Origin: Pictodentalium vernedei | Lineage: Eukaryota; Mollusca; Scaphopoda; Dentaliida; Dentaliidae | NCBI GenBank assembly: GCA_031216915.1 | Contig: CM062296.1 | Location: 63,663,084-63,727,083, forward strand | Reading direction: 5' to 3' | Length of the DNA: 64,000 nt | In this document: piece by piece, positions 34,690-44,689 of the stretch | Position numbering within the stretch: the stretch's first letter is position 1 | Layout: every line of letters starts with the position of its first letter | Notes under the pieces: generated by a model | The model's input: only the letters and a program-made list of their open reading frames with translations | Database searches by the model: none | Told to the model about the DNA's origin: nothing | Position numbers and translations under genes: made by a program

Positions 34690-35300
34690 AAAAGAAAAGT
34701 GTAGAAAGTGTAAATATAATTCTTAAAAAACACTAAGTTAAAAGAGCACTAAGTCTTGGTTAAAGGCTTGCACGTTGGACTCCTCCCTCTGCTCCTCTGG
34801 TCCCCTGGGGCCCTCGTTCTTGGTCCCCTTTGCCGCCGCCGTCCACCATGCCAGGAAGACGCGATATTTTCAGAAAACAAATCCATCCATTGATAGTTTA
34901 TAGATATTGTCGGGCTGTTCGGGGTGATTCGATGTACACAGTCAGGTTGTTTGTGGTGATACGACCTATAATGGTACCCCCAGTCATATACCAAGAGATT
35001 CCGTCACCTAGTAACTACATGACACCTTGAAAAGTAAAAAAAAAGTAAAAAAAAATAGGGGATGTCCGCCTCATTTGGGGTTAACAGTGTGCGGAAGAAT
35101 TCAACCCGACCTATAAAAGGGACAACAAGCTCGATAGGAACTACGGGGTTTAAGAAAAACTGCGCCCGTAGGAGGAATTCGGGAGACATATCAAAAACGA
35201 TAGATGTCAAACCCAGCTTTCCCCATCCATCCGTGTGCAGTAAGATTTTAGCGCCCACCAAATTTGGGAATAGATTTGACGCTACTTTGTACTACCCCCT
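34690..35300. other. No gene recognised
   Basis: Contains GTCGGGCTGTTCGG and CAGGTTGTTTGTGGTGATACGA at about 34908-34965, loosely similar to the 21.5 and 56.3 kb repeat. ORFs of 81-146 codons here have no domain. Confidence 0.4.
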
Positions 35301-35325
35301 CTCCAAACAAACACACCGTCCGGCC

Positions 35326-36240
35326 ATAAAATGGACGTACATGATTCATCACAAAAATAGGTGTATTACAATAATGGTTAGTTTATTACAAAAGTGGTTT
35401 TATTACAAAAGTGGTTGGTATGCGATAACCACTTTTGTAATAATGTTTATTGCAAAAGTGGTTGCGTACTTTCTCCAGACACTGCCACGTTTCGACTGGT
35501 GAATGAACACTTTATTCCATTGAACGACACACAAACATGTTTAGGTAAACCAGCTCTCAACCCACCCCAATGTCCAACTATAAAATGAACATCCGTGGTT
35601 CATCACAAAAATAGGTGTGTTTCAATAATGGTTAGTTTACTGCAAAAGTGGTTGGTACGCGATAACCACTTTTGTAATAAAGTTGATTGCAAAAGTGGTT
35701 ACTTACTTTCTTCAGTTACTTCCAAGTTTCAACAGGTGAATGGAATGAACACGTTATTCCATTGAACGACACACAAACATGTTTAGGTAAACTTGTCCCT
35801 AACCCCACCCCAATGTCCAACTATAAAATGGACGTCCGTGATTTATCACCAAAATGAGTTTATTACAATAATGGTTAGTTTATTACAAAAGTGGTTTAAT
35901 AAACAAAAGTTGGTACGCGATAACCACTTTTGTAATAAAGTTTATTGTAAAAGTACTTGCGTACTTTCTTCAGTCACTACCGAGTTTCAATAGGTGAATG
36001 GACACATTATTCCATTGAACGACACACAAACATGTTTAGGTAAACTTGTCCCTAACCCCACCCCAATGTCCAACTATAAAATGGACGTCCGTGATTCATC
36101 ACCAAAATGAGTTTATTACAATAATGGTTAGTTTATTACAAACGTGGTTTTATTACAAAAGTTGTTGGTACGCGATAACCACTTTTGTAATAAATTTTAT
36201 TGCAAAAGTGGTTGTATTACAAAAGTGGTTGGTACATCGG
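35326..36240 (+). repeat. Satellite-like array, four ~243-254-bp units with internal hairpins
   Basis: ATAAAATG(G/A)AC followed by GTTCATCAC/ATTCATCAC marks unit starts near 35326, 35580, 35823 and 36076. Each unit carries ATTACAAAAGTGGTTGGTAC directly followed by the inverse GCGATAACCACTTTTGTAAT, then ATTGAACGACACACAAACAT and GTTTAGGTAAAC. Spacing of 243-254 bp and the hairpin in each unit are clear by eye. Confidence 0.9.
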
Positions 36241-36327
36241 TATGTTTACAGTTTCACATATTTTATAGAAAGCTTTAACTCGGTATGATGACAACGTGCA
36301 TATATAGTATATATCCATAATAGCTTG

Positions 36328-36432
36328 GTGTACCAAATGTTCACCACGAGTGGTGATGTGGTGTTTACCAAGAGCCTTTTGCGCGCAGTTAACACCACTT
36401 AACCACGAGTGGTGAACATTTGGTACACCAAT
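36328..36432. repeat. Palindromic element TTGGTGTACCAAATGTTCACC, copy 1
   Basis: TTGGTGTACCAAATGTTCAC with CACGAGTGGTG is mirrored by CACCACTTAACCACGAGTGG and GTGAACATTTGGTACACCAA. A sister palindrome at 62201-62302 sits at the equivalent place downstream of the intact-frame acyl-CoA synthetase, in inverse orientation. Confidence 0.85.
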
Positions 36433-36870
36433 CTACTTTGGGTATATTTTATTTATACCATGATCGTCAGGTTATAAAAAGTCGCTATTATTTTTTCTCG
36501 ATTTTACTGAGCACCAGACGTACATACGTGCGAATCTCTTTTTGTTTACATGAGCATCGATGGGCAGTACCTCCGATGTCAATTTTATCACCGAAACGAA
36601 ATGGAAAAAGAAACGGGGACTTTTTCATTTTAATAACATCACATACCATTTCGAGTTATGGAATGCATGTTTGTTAACTTTTGGTGTAAGATCTTATGGC
36701 GTCAACTCATTTAAAAACGTAATAAATAATTACCACTTTCATTTCACTCTTCGCGAGGCGACGTGCGATAAATTTAGAAAGACAAGTTCACATTCAAGTT
36801 GACGTCACCAAAGGTCAGCTTGATGTAGTTCAATTGTAGGTGTAAATTTTAACTATTGAAATCACATTGC
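36433..36870 (-). repeat. Paralogous copy of the acyl-CoA synthetase 3' flank
   Basis: Read on the minus strand this matches 61765-62200 in order: ACACCTACA.TGGAACTACATC, TGACCTTTGGTGAC, TTTCTTTTTCCATTTCGTTT, GTACTGCCCA and GCTCATGTAAACAAAA. The segment lies downstream of the synthetase fragments on the same strand, so gene remnant and flank were copied together. Confidence 0.8.
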
Positions 36871-37031
36871 TGTCGTGTTCACTAGAGCTGGCGTGTAAAG
36901 CTAACATTTATGTCATAGGATTTTCATACATAGTAGAATAGGTAATCATGGTATAAACGTGAATATTTTTTGAGTTGAACAACAGACAACATAATGAAGA
37001 CTCAATTCACAAAAAAAAATCCAATGATAGT

Positions 37032-37275
37032 TTTACCCTTTACCAAACGAAACGACCAAAACCGGACAGCACTATTGACAAAAATCGCCAATTAAATTTC
37101 ATTATTGTTTTAATTTTTTGTCTCAAAAACATAGGTTATAATCCCTATTTCGAACGAGCTCGTTCCAGTGAGGAATCATAACCTATGTTTTTGAAACTAA
37201 ACAATGAAGAAAAGTAGTTATTCAAGAATTTTATTTGCAAGTGTCGTCTTCTTTTCATGTTCGGTAAAGGGTTAT
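37032..37275. mobile_element. Degenerate piggyBac-type MITE inside the synthetase paralog
   Basis: CCCTTTACCAAACG at the left and CGGTAAAGGGTTAT at the right resemble the family ends, but the TTAA is mutated (TTTA / TTAT). The core has TTTTTGTCTCAAAAACATAG and TTCGAACGAGCTCGTTCC. It is older than the TTAA-perfect copies. Confidence 0.75.
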
Positions 37276-37285
37276 AACTTTGGTT

Positions 37286-37500
37286 TTACAGGTTTCCATG
37301 ACTGTACGGTTCTGAGACATCGATAAGCAGTGCAGTCCATTGTGGGCGTGAGAGCTCACAATAAGTTTGCCAATATCGGCATGTTCGTCTTCCTTGGATC
37401 TTCGATATCGCCGGATTCGATTTGGCTAGTAACCATGGTGCGCCGCTGAATATATTGGCAATCGGTGACCCCCCTAACCATGAACAATCAGTTTTATTAT
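37286..37500 (-). pseudogene. Acyl-CoA synthetase-like fragment (paralog)
   Basis: The minus-strand text KTDCSWLGGSPIANIFSGAP matches the translation around 60635-60690 of the main gene, where SPIANIFSGEP follows the adenylation P-loop region. Similarity fades toward 37286. The fragment keeps one base (TGT TCA TGG) that is deleted in the main gene at about 60638. It is separated by about 580 bp of inserted DNA from its upstream neighbour at 38085-38341. Confidence 0.8.
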
Positions 37501-37929
37501 ACCTCATCTACAAATATTATGCTAATCACCCATATAAACCCATTAAATATTTCACAATGTCCCACCGGCGGTGAATAATGCCGGCCAATAATTTTTGCTT
37601 TATTACTCGCTTCAGCCGAGGATTTCAGAAAACACCAGCGGCGACACCGAACGTATTGTTGCTTACATGCGTGATGACGTAGTTTCTTTACCAAACGACT
37701 TCCGCGTTGTGAAATAATGTAAACTCGCAAAAATGTCTGCAGGATGATTTGCCGATATTTGTCAGCCCGAAATAGAGGAACTGGTAGACAACAAGGACAA
37801 TAAATGCACTGAACATTGCCATTCACTTCTTTCATATTAAAAATAAGGAACTTTGGTTCCTCTTCAATATATGACTCTGAGACAATAATCCATAAATAAT
37901 TGTATCAAGACGGAATTTTTATTCGGTAT
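37501..37929. other. Inserted DNA between synthetase fragments, unidentified
   Basis: A 112-codon minus-strand ORF is present but has no recognised domain. The block has no counterpart in the main gene and so was inserted or joined later. Confidence 0.4.
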
Positions 37930-38080
37930 AATAAAAAAAATAATGACTGAGCTTAAGGGTAACAATGTGGCATGTCTCCCCTTGGGGCCATTATCTCCCT
38001 CGGCTAACGCCTCGGGAGAGAATGGTCCCTCGGGAAGACACACCACATTGTTACCCTCAAGCTCAGTCATTATTTTTATA
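37930..38080. repeat. Palindromic element, ~65-bp arms
   Basis: ATAATGACTGAGCTTAAGGG and TAACAATGTGG on the left are mirrored by CCACATTGTTACCCTC and AAGCTCAGTCATTATTTTTA on the right, around a CTCCCTCGGC...CTCGGGAG centre. It is inserted directly after the synthetase text NYFTKVYS. Confidence 0.85.
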
Positions 38081-38341
38081 TTGGAATACACCTTGGTAAA
38101 ATAATTAGAGTACAGATGAAGTATTCTCTGTAAATTTGAACGAGAATGAGAAATTACAGTACGGCCTCCGTGGAACGCCTCGGGAGAGAATGGTCCCTCG
38201 GGGAGACACACCACATTGCTACCCTCAAGCTCAGTCATTATTTTTATATTGGAATACACCTTGGTAAAATAATTAGCGTACAGATGAAGTATTCTCTGTA
38301 AATTTGAACGAGAATGAGAAATTACAGTACGGCCTCCGTGG
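38006..38341. repeat. Tandem duplication, 168-bp unit, two near-identical copies
   Basis: Starting AACGCCTCGGGAGAGAATGG at 38006 and again at 38174, the two 168-bp units differ at only about four positions. Each unit joins the right arm of the palindromic element to a piece of the synthetase exon, so the duplication happened after the insertion. Confidence 0.92.
38085..38341 (-). pseudogene. Acyl-CoA synthetase-like fragment, partly duplicated
   Basis: The minus-strand text VISHSRSNLQRILHLYSNYF followed by TKVYS matches IAHSHSTLQRMFNMYTNYFTKVYS-equivalent positions of the main gene (60555-60625). Both 168-bp units carry it. Homology stops just upstream at the GGAGGCC that corresponds to the TGRP of the P-loop. 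It is non-functional. Confidence 0.8.
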
Positions 38342-38565
38342 ACTGGTCACTTTCCATGAGTGGACAATATTCTACGGACGCGATATTAGATTCTAAACTT
38401 TAATTATAGGCATCATCATTGAACTTTTAATTAATAAAGCACCGGGTACAACCGGATCTCGACCAGTCCACGACTATTGTACTATAATTTGTCTCTTCCC
38501 ATTGAATCTGATGATCGCATATAAAAGCAACATCATCTGGATCCAACCCAACATCGTTTACTGGC
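38326..38565 (+). repeat. Direct repeat unit lacking the MITE (partner of 39345-39925)
   Basis: ACAGTACGGCC.CCG.GGACTG, GTGGACAATATTC, GATTCTAA, ATCATCA..GAACTTTTAATT, ACCGGGTACAACCGG, CGACCAGTCCA and CCTATTGAATCTGA-like words recur in order at 39345-39925. At the position where the partner carries a TTAA-flanked MITE, this copy reads AACTTTTAATTAATAAAGC without insertion. Confidence 0.85.
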
Positions 38566-38574
38566 TGATCTTTT

Positions 38575-39225
38575 TATGTCCCCGCGACGAAACGTCGGGG
38601 GCATATCGTTTTACCCTGCCCGCCCGTCCGTCCGTCAGTCCGCGGCAGTCCACTCGTCCGCATCTAGGGTACATTGTTTGTCCTCTCACAGTTTTCAAGC
38701 TGGGACTTTTTTATTTCACAGGATATTTGGACATGTACCAGAGGTGTGCATATAGTCAGGATTTTGATTTGCTTCAATATTTCACAAAATTACAGGTTGT
38801 TGATTATTTATTTAATAGGGTTTAACGACACTTTCGACAGCCAGAGTCACCTCGTGTCGGACAGTTTCACGTGTGGAGGAAGATGGAGAACCTGGAGAGA
38901 ACTACCGAGCAACTGTCAGGCTCCCCAACATACTAACTCCACCCAAGCAGAGTTAGTATTGGTTGTAGACAAGTGCACCATCGACGTGCAGTACGCCTTA
39001 GTACACAACGCTACCGTGTCTCCCACATGGGCAATGGGGATGAAGTGTCTTGCCCAAGGACACAACGGGGTTGCCGCTGGTGGGGTTCGAACCGAGGACA
39101 TCTCGGCTTGCGGCCTGCACCACTACCAACTGAGCCACCGCGCACCCTACAGGTTGTTGAACTTGGTCAATTATTTTTATAGAATTTCTCACTTTGCGGG
39201 GGCATCATATGTGTCTTAGAGACAC
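38575..39225 (+). repeat. Dispersed element with CCCCGCGACGAAACGTCGGG hairpin, SINE-interrupted
   Basis: It starts with TGTCCCCGCGACGAAACGTC and a (CCGT)n-like block (CCGCCCGTCCGTCCGTCAG). It resumes after the SINE with AACTTGGTCAATTATTTTTA and TTTGCGGGGGCATCATATGT GTC. Removing the SINE and one target duplication restores a continuous sequence. I believe this hairpin head is widespread in mollusc genomes, but that is from memory. Confidence 0.6.
38804..39147 (-). mobile_element. tRNA-headed SINE, 13-bp TSD
   Basis: On the minus strand the head reads GCGCGGTGGCTCAGTTGGTA (A box) and later GGTTCGAACCC (B box), followed by the body word TTGTGTCCTTGGGCAAGACA and the 3' region ending in AAATAAATAA. 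TACAGGTTGTTGA lies at 38791-38803 and 39148-39160 as the target duplication. Confidence 0.93.
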
Positions 39226-39442
39226 AGCTCATGTACGAGTAACTAATCACAGTTTGCTCTTCAACCTTCCATGTCTATGTGCTGTGTGGGGCATGCTTCA
39301 GTCTAGTTTTAACTGTCCTTGGGAGTTTTTTTGTGTCCGACAGTACGGCCACCGAGGACTGGTCAGTTTCCATGGGTGGACAATATTCCACATACGAGAT
39401 AGTAGATTCTAAGCACTAATTATGGGAATAATCATCAAACTT

Positions 39443-39693
39443 TTAACCCTTTACCTAACATGAAAAGCAGACAACACTTGCAAAAATAATTGTTGATTAA
39501 CTATTTTTTTTCATTTTTTGTCTCAAAAACACAGGTTATGACCCCTCGTTGGAACGAGCTCGACGAGCTCGTTCCAACGAGGGGTCATAACCTATGTTTT
39601 TGAGACAAAAAATGAAAAAATAATGAAAATTAATTGGCGATTTTTGAGAATAGCGCTGGCCGGTTTTGGCCGTTACGTTAGGTAAAGGGTTAA
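39443..39693. mobile_element. piggyBac-type MITE, complete copy with perfect core palindrome
   Basis: TTAA-CCCTTTACCTAACATG on the left and CGTTAGGTAAAGGG-TTAA on the right. The core AACATAGGTTATGACCCCTC (inverse on the other arm) surrounds GGAACGAGCTCGACGAGCTC. The duplicated flank at 38326-38565 is the empty site. Confidence 0.95.
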
Positions 39694-39962
39694 TTCGTGA
39701 AACACCTGGTACAATCCGGCGCTTCATTAATTCAAATGTTGCTGATGGTGATTTCTATATTGCATGGAAAACGCATGCGTAGACGGCACCGCCCCTCATC
39801 ACTCGACCAGTCCATGACGACGTATACTGTAATTTGGCTCTTCCTATTGAATCTGAAGATTGCATAATAACAACAATATGGCCTGTATCAGCCCAACGTC
39901 ATTTATTGGCTGACATTCTTCAATTGTCCTTAAGAGGTTTTTTTGTGTGTGACACAAGTCCA

Positions 39963-40344
39963 AGTTGTTTATTTATTATTTATTTATTTATTGATGTTTA
40001 AGGTCATCTACTTATGCACAATGGCTAATCGTGACCGTGGCAGTTTCACGGATGGAGGAAGCCAGAGTACCCGAAGAGAACCACCGAGCATCGACGAGCA
40101 ACTGTCAGCTCCTCAACATTCTAACTCTGTTCAAGCTCCGCTCAAGCAGGGTTACAGCAGTTGAAGACAAGAGCATCATCGACGTGCAGTACGCCTTAGT
40201 ACACGGCGTCATCGTGCCTCCATGCAGGCAACCGGGATAAAGTGCCTTGCCCAAGGACACAACGCGGGTCATCCAGGACGGGGATGGAACTCGGGACCTC
40301 TAGCATAGAAGTCCAACAGTCTATCACTGAGCCACCGTGCTCCC
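39963..40344 (-). mobile_element. tRNA-headed SINE, 10-bp TSD, head diverged
   Basis: The tail TTTATTTATTTATTGATGTT and body (GTCCTTGGGCAAGGCACTT on minus) match the 55.5 kb copy. The head near 40275-40340 keeps GGTGGCTCAGTGATAGA. CACAAGTCCA lies at 39953-39962 and 40345-40354. The B box is degenerate (GAGTTCCATCCC). Confidence 0.88.
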
Positions 40345-41097
40345 CACAAGTCCACGTATAAAATCTAGTCTTTTTAGAAAGTACATGATTACTAACAAGA
40401 GATAATTCATATTTTAGATTTCAATCCGATGAAAATGGCCCAACTGGAAACATTATTGGATGGGTTACACCCCCTAATCCCCCTTAACACCTCCCCAGGG
40501 GCGTGACGACAGGGGATGGGGGCGGAGTGTCACCCCAACCCTTGCCCAAATTTCCTGTAATTGGAAATTCGAAGGGCAAGTAATGAGTAGTTGGAAATTT
40601 AATCTATCTGGATTTTAGGACTTCTTTGGTGATGTCTCCTTTACTTCCCAAAATTCGAACTCGGTGTCCAACTCCAATTCCAACTGTTACTATTTACAAT
40701 TCCGTCATAAATGTGTTGGCATTTCAGTCACTAGAATAAATTGTATGCCCCCTTGCATGGCTTCATTTTCAAAATTTTTCTCGGTAGTGAATTTCCAACA
40801 AGGGGAGGGGCCAGGAGGGACTTCCCCCTCCCCGTCCCTCCCCTAGTTGGAAATTCACTATCCTACACCCCCGCAGTCGGGGGCCTCTAGCCATATCCCT
40901 GCGCCGCCCCTGCTTAGAGAGGATATTAATTCGTCACCTGTGTACATTCCAGAGTGTATGCAAATATGTGCCTCTGGGTCTGTCAGTTTCAAATCAGTGT
41001 AAACTTCCATACATCCTGAAATATGCATGGATAAAACTATTATTATTTAAGAGAAAGTAAAATAATGGACTTCATCCATATGTTTGCTTATTGTTTC
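40345..41097. other. No gene; possible hAT-like end near 40913
   Basis: CAGGGGCGTGACGACAGGGG at about 40496 and CCCTGCGCCGCCCCTG ending at about 40912 could be opposite ends of a ~420-bp element, but no matching 8-bp duplication is present. GTTGGAAATTC words repeat between them. Confidence 0.3.
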
Positions 41098-41430
41098 TCA
41101 GGGTTTAATGATACTTTCAACAGCCAGGATAACATCGTGTTGGCGAGTTTTACAGATGGAGGAAGCCAGAATGTCCGGAGAGAAACAACATGCAGCGGCC
41201 ATCAACAGTGTCAGACTCTCCAACCAACTAAATCTGTATAAGAAGTTAGAGCAGTGGTTGAAGGCAAGTGCTTCGATGTGCAATTCGCATAAAAAGGCGC
41301 CACTGCATCACCCCCACCCACACATTTCTTGCATAAGGACACAGCGCATAACAGCTGACCAGGATCGTGCCGTCCACATTTTGGTCTAAAGTCTAATGCC
41401 GAAACCATTGACCCATCGTGCTCACCTGTC
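41098..41430 (-). mobile_element. Diverged SINE copy
   Basis: GGGTTTAATGATACTTTCAA CAGCCAG matches the 3' start of the 38.8 kb SINE. ATGGAGGAAGCCAGA, ACATGCAGC..CAACAGTGTC and CGATGTGCAATTCGC follow in body order. The head is degraded (TGAGCACGATGGGTCAATGG on minus). It is older than the other copies. Confidence 0.7.
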
Positions 41431-41514
41431 CGTGTGCAGGTATTTGGAATCTAAGAAACAAAGTGCCAGTAGAGTGTGCGTCTGAGCCTTAACTGCCTAG
41501 AATCAACAAGTTAC

Positions 41515-41735
41515 ACCTACCTCGATTCAAAGTAGGAGAGCAAGGGTAGTTTGAAAAACAAGCTTGCTGGTAAAAAACGTCCAATCCAGTTACTGGTACA
41601 AAAAGTCTAGAATTTTAATTTTTAAAGTAAACATTAATCTTTTGTATTAATTTTGTTTAAGAATTAGATACTATCTTTTAATTGTTTAATTTAATTTTCG
41701 CTATCAATTTAGTTATCTTTTCATCTGTCGCCACG
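41515..41735 (+). repeat. Direct repeat of 59448-59665 (~215 bp)
   Basis: CCTCGATTC.AAGTA, GAGAGCAAGGGTAGT, GCTGGTAAAA.ACGTCCAATC and GTACAAAAAGTCTAGAATTT through TTTCGCTATCAATTTAGTTA are nearly identical in both places. The other copy directly precedes the synthetase exon, so a piece of that intron was copied here without the exon. Confidence 0.9.
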
Positions 41736-42490
41736 TTGTGGACTGATTGCAGATAAACTATTGCACAACCCATGGACACATTATTTTAGTATATCATGTT
41801 ACGAAATGCTGCTATCTCTGAAATCCTAAAGATTAATTTTTATTTAATGCTCAGGCATCAATTCACGCTGAAAAATTAAGTCATATTCCCCTGTCGGTCG
41901 GCAAAACGAAATATCAAAATGATATTTAGAAATCGATATTTCATCGTAGGTTCGGATGACGAATCACATGTCAGCACGAGTCACATGTCAAAACGAGTCA
42001 GCACATCAGTAATGAATTCCAGAGTCCCAAATACAAACGAATTCGAATAATTGATAGTGACAGTGACTAAATCAATTCATTAAATCAGCGGTTTCAAAGT
42101 TTGACTTTCTCATTCACCTTCCAGCGAAAAGCCGAAATCACTTTCAAATTTCTTCAGTTCAACTTCACACGTCTTCAGTGCATTGAGTTAAAAAAAAAAT
42201 AAAATGACGTGTCTTGTTATTGAAAATAAGAAAGTGGTGTTTTTTGTTATTGTTCTATTTCTTCGAAACACATTGCGATTATTTCAATTCGCCAGCCTTG
42301 GTAAATCGTAAAGTTAGGGGAGAAATAAGACGGGACTACTTTTTGTGCGGATATTCACACATTCCAATGGTTGGAGTTTGGTTGTTGTAATTTTTGTATG
42401 GACGCCGGTTCGGCACATAAATTTTGCGCCTTAATGGCAAATAAAGGCCACAAATTGGAGAGTTTGTAGTCGTAGAGCATTAAATAAAAA
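41736..42490. other. No gene recognised
   Basis: AT-rich, no credible ORF, RNA gene or repeat. Confidence 0.5.
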
Positions 42491-42494
42491 GAAA

Positions 42495-42655
42495 ATTCAC
42501 GAAAATTTGATGAATACCGAAAATATCTCGTTCGTGGCTACAAGAAATATGAGGATCTTCACGAGCGACTGCGTCGCTCGTGAAGATCCTCATATTTCTT
42601 TGTAGCCACTCACGAGATATTTTCGGTATTCATCAAATTTTCGTGAATATCCTCT
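42495..42655. repeat. Long near-perfect palindrome, ~75-bp arms
   Basis: ATTCACGAAAATTTGATGAA through GAAATATGAGGATCTTCACG is mirrored by CGTGAAGATCCTCATATTTC through TTCATCAAATTTTCGTGAAT around GAGCGACTGCGTCGCTC. It is probably a foldback MITE. Confidence 0.92.
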
Positions 42656-42957
42656 ATATTTTTATCTTCTGTAAACCAATCGTGGGTTCGGATTTGCCTC
42701 TCTTGTTATTCATTCTTAACCCAGTAAGTATTATCTTGAATTGAAGAGTTCACAAGTGTTGGAATTAATGTCGCCAAGTCAAACCAGAAATCAACGGAAT
42801 CTTCACAGCTGAAGCCATGTTGTCTCATGATCCTACAACAGTATGCGGAGGGTTAGGGATGAACATTTTGATATAATACAGGATGAACCATACGCAAACA
42901 CTTCATACAGTGTTGGAGAAACAAGGCATCGAGATTTCATATTTTATTATCGAAGGT

Positions 42958-43105
42958 AAGAGAAATAGAGAATGAGTGTTTTTCTCATATAAATTTATGA
43001 AACGAGTCTAAGAATTTTCCGTTTGGGCGAGCCTCTGACGAGCCTAAACGAAAAATTCGGACGAGTTTCATAAATATTATATGAGAAAAACTCTCATTTC
43101 ATATT
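42958..43105. repeat. Palindrome, ~60-bp arms
   Basis: GAATGAGTGTTTTTCTCATA and TTTATGAAACGAGTC..GAATTTTCCGTTTGGGC are mirrored by GCCTAAACGAAAAATTCGGA and TATGAGAAAAACTCTCATTT. Confidence 0.85.
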
Positions 43106-43158
43106 CTATCATATGACACACACACACGCACAAATTAGCCAGCACTTAGTATGACTTT

Positions 43159-43380
43159 TTAACCCATCACCTAACTTGAGTTGCAGACGGCACTTGGAAA
43201 AAACACCCTCGTATTACTAAAAATTTTCATTTTTTGCTTCCAAGATATAAGTTATGACCCCTCAATGGAACGAGCTCGTCGAGCTCGTTCCAATGAGGAG
43301 TCATAACGTATGTTTTGGTAGCAAAAAGTGAAAATATAAAAAAAAAATGAATGGCGTTTTTCTTGTAGATAAAAGATTAA
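43159..43380. mobile_element. piggyBac-type MITE, diverged copy
   Basis: TTAACCCATCACCTAACTTG at the left, AAAAGATTAA at the right. The core is CATTTTTTGCTTCCAAGATA and TCAATGGAACGAGCTCG with inverse arms. The right end is eroded. Confidence 0.8.
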
Positions 43381-43604
43381 TACAATATAACCAACCCTAA
43401 ATAGGACAGATAACGTAAATTCTCCCTACTGAAATTATGCAAATGTGACCCAGTTGTATTTTGTTTAGCCAATCAAATTGTCTAGTTTTGAAATTGACCA
43501 ACGAAATTGACGGAAGGCTTTATTTATCACTAATTAATATGAAAACAAGCTATCAAATGTTTTAAAGTGAACAAACGGACGAATCATATAATAAATATTT
43601 ATTA

Positions 43605-44005
43605 TTATTTATTTATGTATTGGTGTTTAAGGTCACATACTTATGCACAATGGCTAATCATGACCTTGACATTTTTACGGATGGAGGAAACCGGAGTACC
43701 CGGAGAGCACCACCGAGCAACGACGAGCAGCTGACAGCTCCCCAACATCGTAAGTCCGCACTGCAGCACAGGCAGGGTTAGATTGGTTGAAGACATGCGC
43801 ATCATCGACGTGCAGCACGCCTTAGTACACGGCGTCATCGTGCCCCCATGTGGACAATCGGCGTTAAGTGCCTTGCCCAAGGACACAACGCGGGAGTCCG
43901 AATCGACCGGTTAGGCGGTCACCCATCCTAGGATTAACCGGGCTCGATGTTGCATAACTTCGGTGTTCTGACGAGAACCGGTTATCACAACGCCACCGCG
44001 CCCCA
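43605..44005 (-). mobile_element. 5S rRNA-headed SINE sharing the tRNA-SINE body
   Basis: Minus strand: the head (about 44005-43895) contains CGGTTCTCGTCAGAACACCG AAGTTA, GAGCCCGGTTAAT and GATGGGTGACCGCCT. These match the internal promoter region of 5S rRNA in order (CTCGTC..AGCTAAGC, GGGCC..GGTTAGT, GATGGGAGACCGCCTGG). It then joins at CGCGTTGTGTCCTTGGGCAA to the same body and (AAATA)n tail as the tRNA-headed copies. Confidence 0.88.
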
Positions 44006-44063
44006 AAGGAAATAGCTATTGTAGTGAGAATACCAAAGAAGGCCGAGAATTGCGAACAGGGAA

Positions 44064-44285
44064 CAATACAATAAAACTTTTACAATTGTATTTTCTAGAA
44101 TTGTATTTATAGTTATGATTTTAAACGGGTTGAAATGACCCCTTAACATTTACAAAGATGTGGCAATTTGCCAGCTGACAAATTGCCATACCTTTTAAAA
44201 TACTAATGATTCATTTTAGTCAGTTATATCAATAGGTAGATAATACAATTTTAGAAAATACAATTGTAAACGTTTTATTGTATTG
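44064..44285. mobile_element. Small MITE with ~40-bp inverted ends
   Basis: CAATACAATAAAACTTTTAC AATTGTATTTTCTAGAATTG on the left is mirrored at 44243-44285. A second hairpin TGGCAATTTG CCAGCTGA CAAATTGCCA sits in the middle. There is no ORF. Confidence 0.85.
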
Positions 44286-44689
44286 GCATCAGATCTCGAG
44301 TAGATCGCGACCCCGTTTAAATTATCTCCCCGTTTTCGCCACGCTACACTGTTGTGTTTTACCTATCTGAAACGAAATGTGAGATCATTGAATCTGAAAC
44401 GAGAATTTCGTTTCTTTTTCTTGATACTGCCTTTATTTTGTAGGATTTTACATTGGAAGTCTTGACCAACTGGGCTTAGTGTGCCGCAATCAAATCACGA
44501 CCAGCTAACAAAATAGACGTTTTCTTATAACAATACTTTATAACTATATAAGTTGAATTAACTAACACTTATAGTGCACGAGGAAATGGATACTTCCTAC
44601 AAGCAGTGGCATCGCGAAGATGATATGATAATATTAGACATTCTGGCCCACAGACTAAAGAGCTCTTGGAAATTTATATGGGGATACAC
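44286..44689. other. No gene recognised
   Basis: No credible ORF or repeat. Confidence 0.5.

Noticed and set aside
37497-37835. 112-codon minus ORF between synthetase fragments as an exon
   Set aside because: No similarity to the synthetase or to any family I recognise; left as unidentified inserted DNA.
40496-40913. CAGGGGCG...CGCCCCTG pair as a hAT element
   Set aside because: The flanking octamers do not match and the left TIR agrees for only about eight bases.
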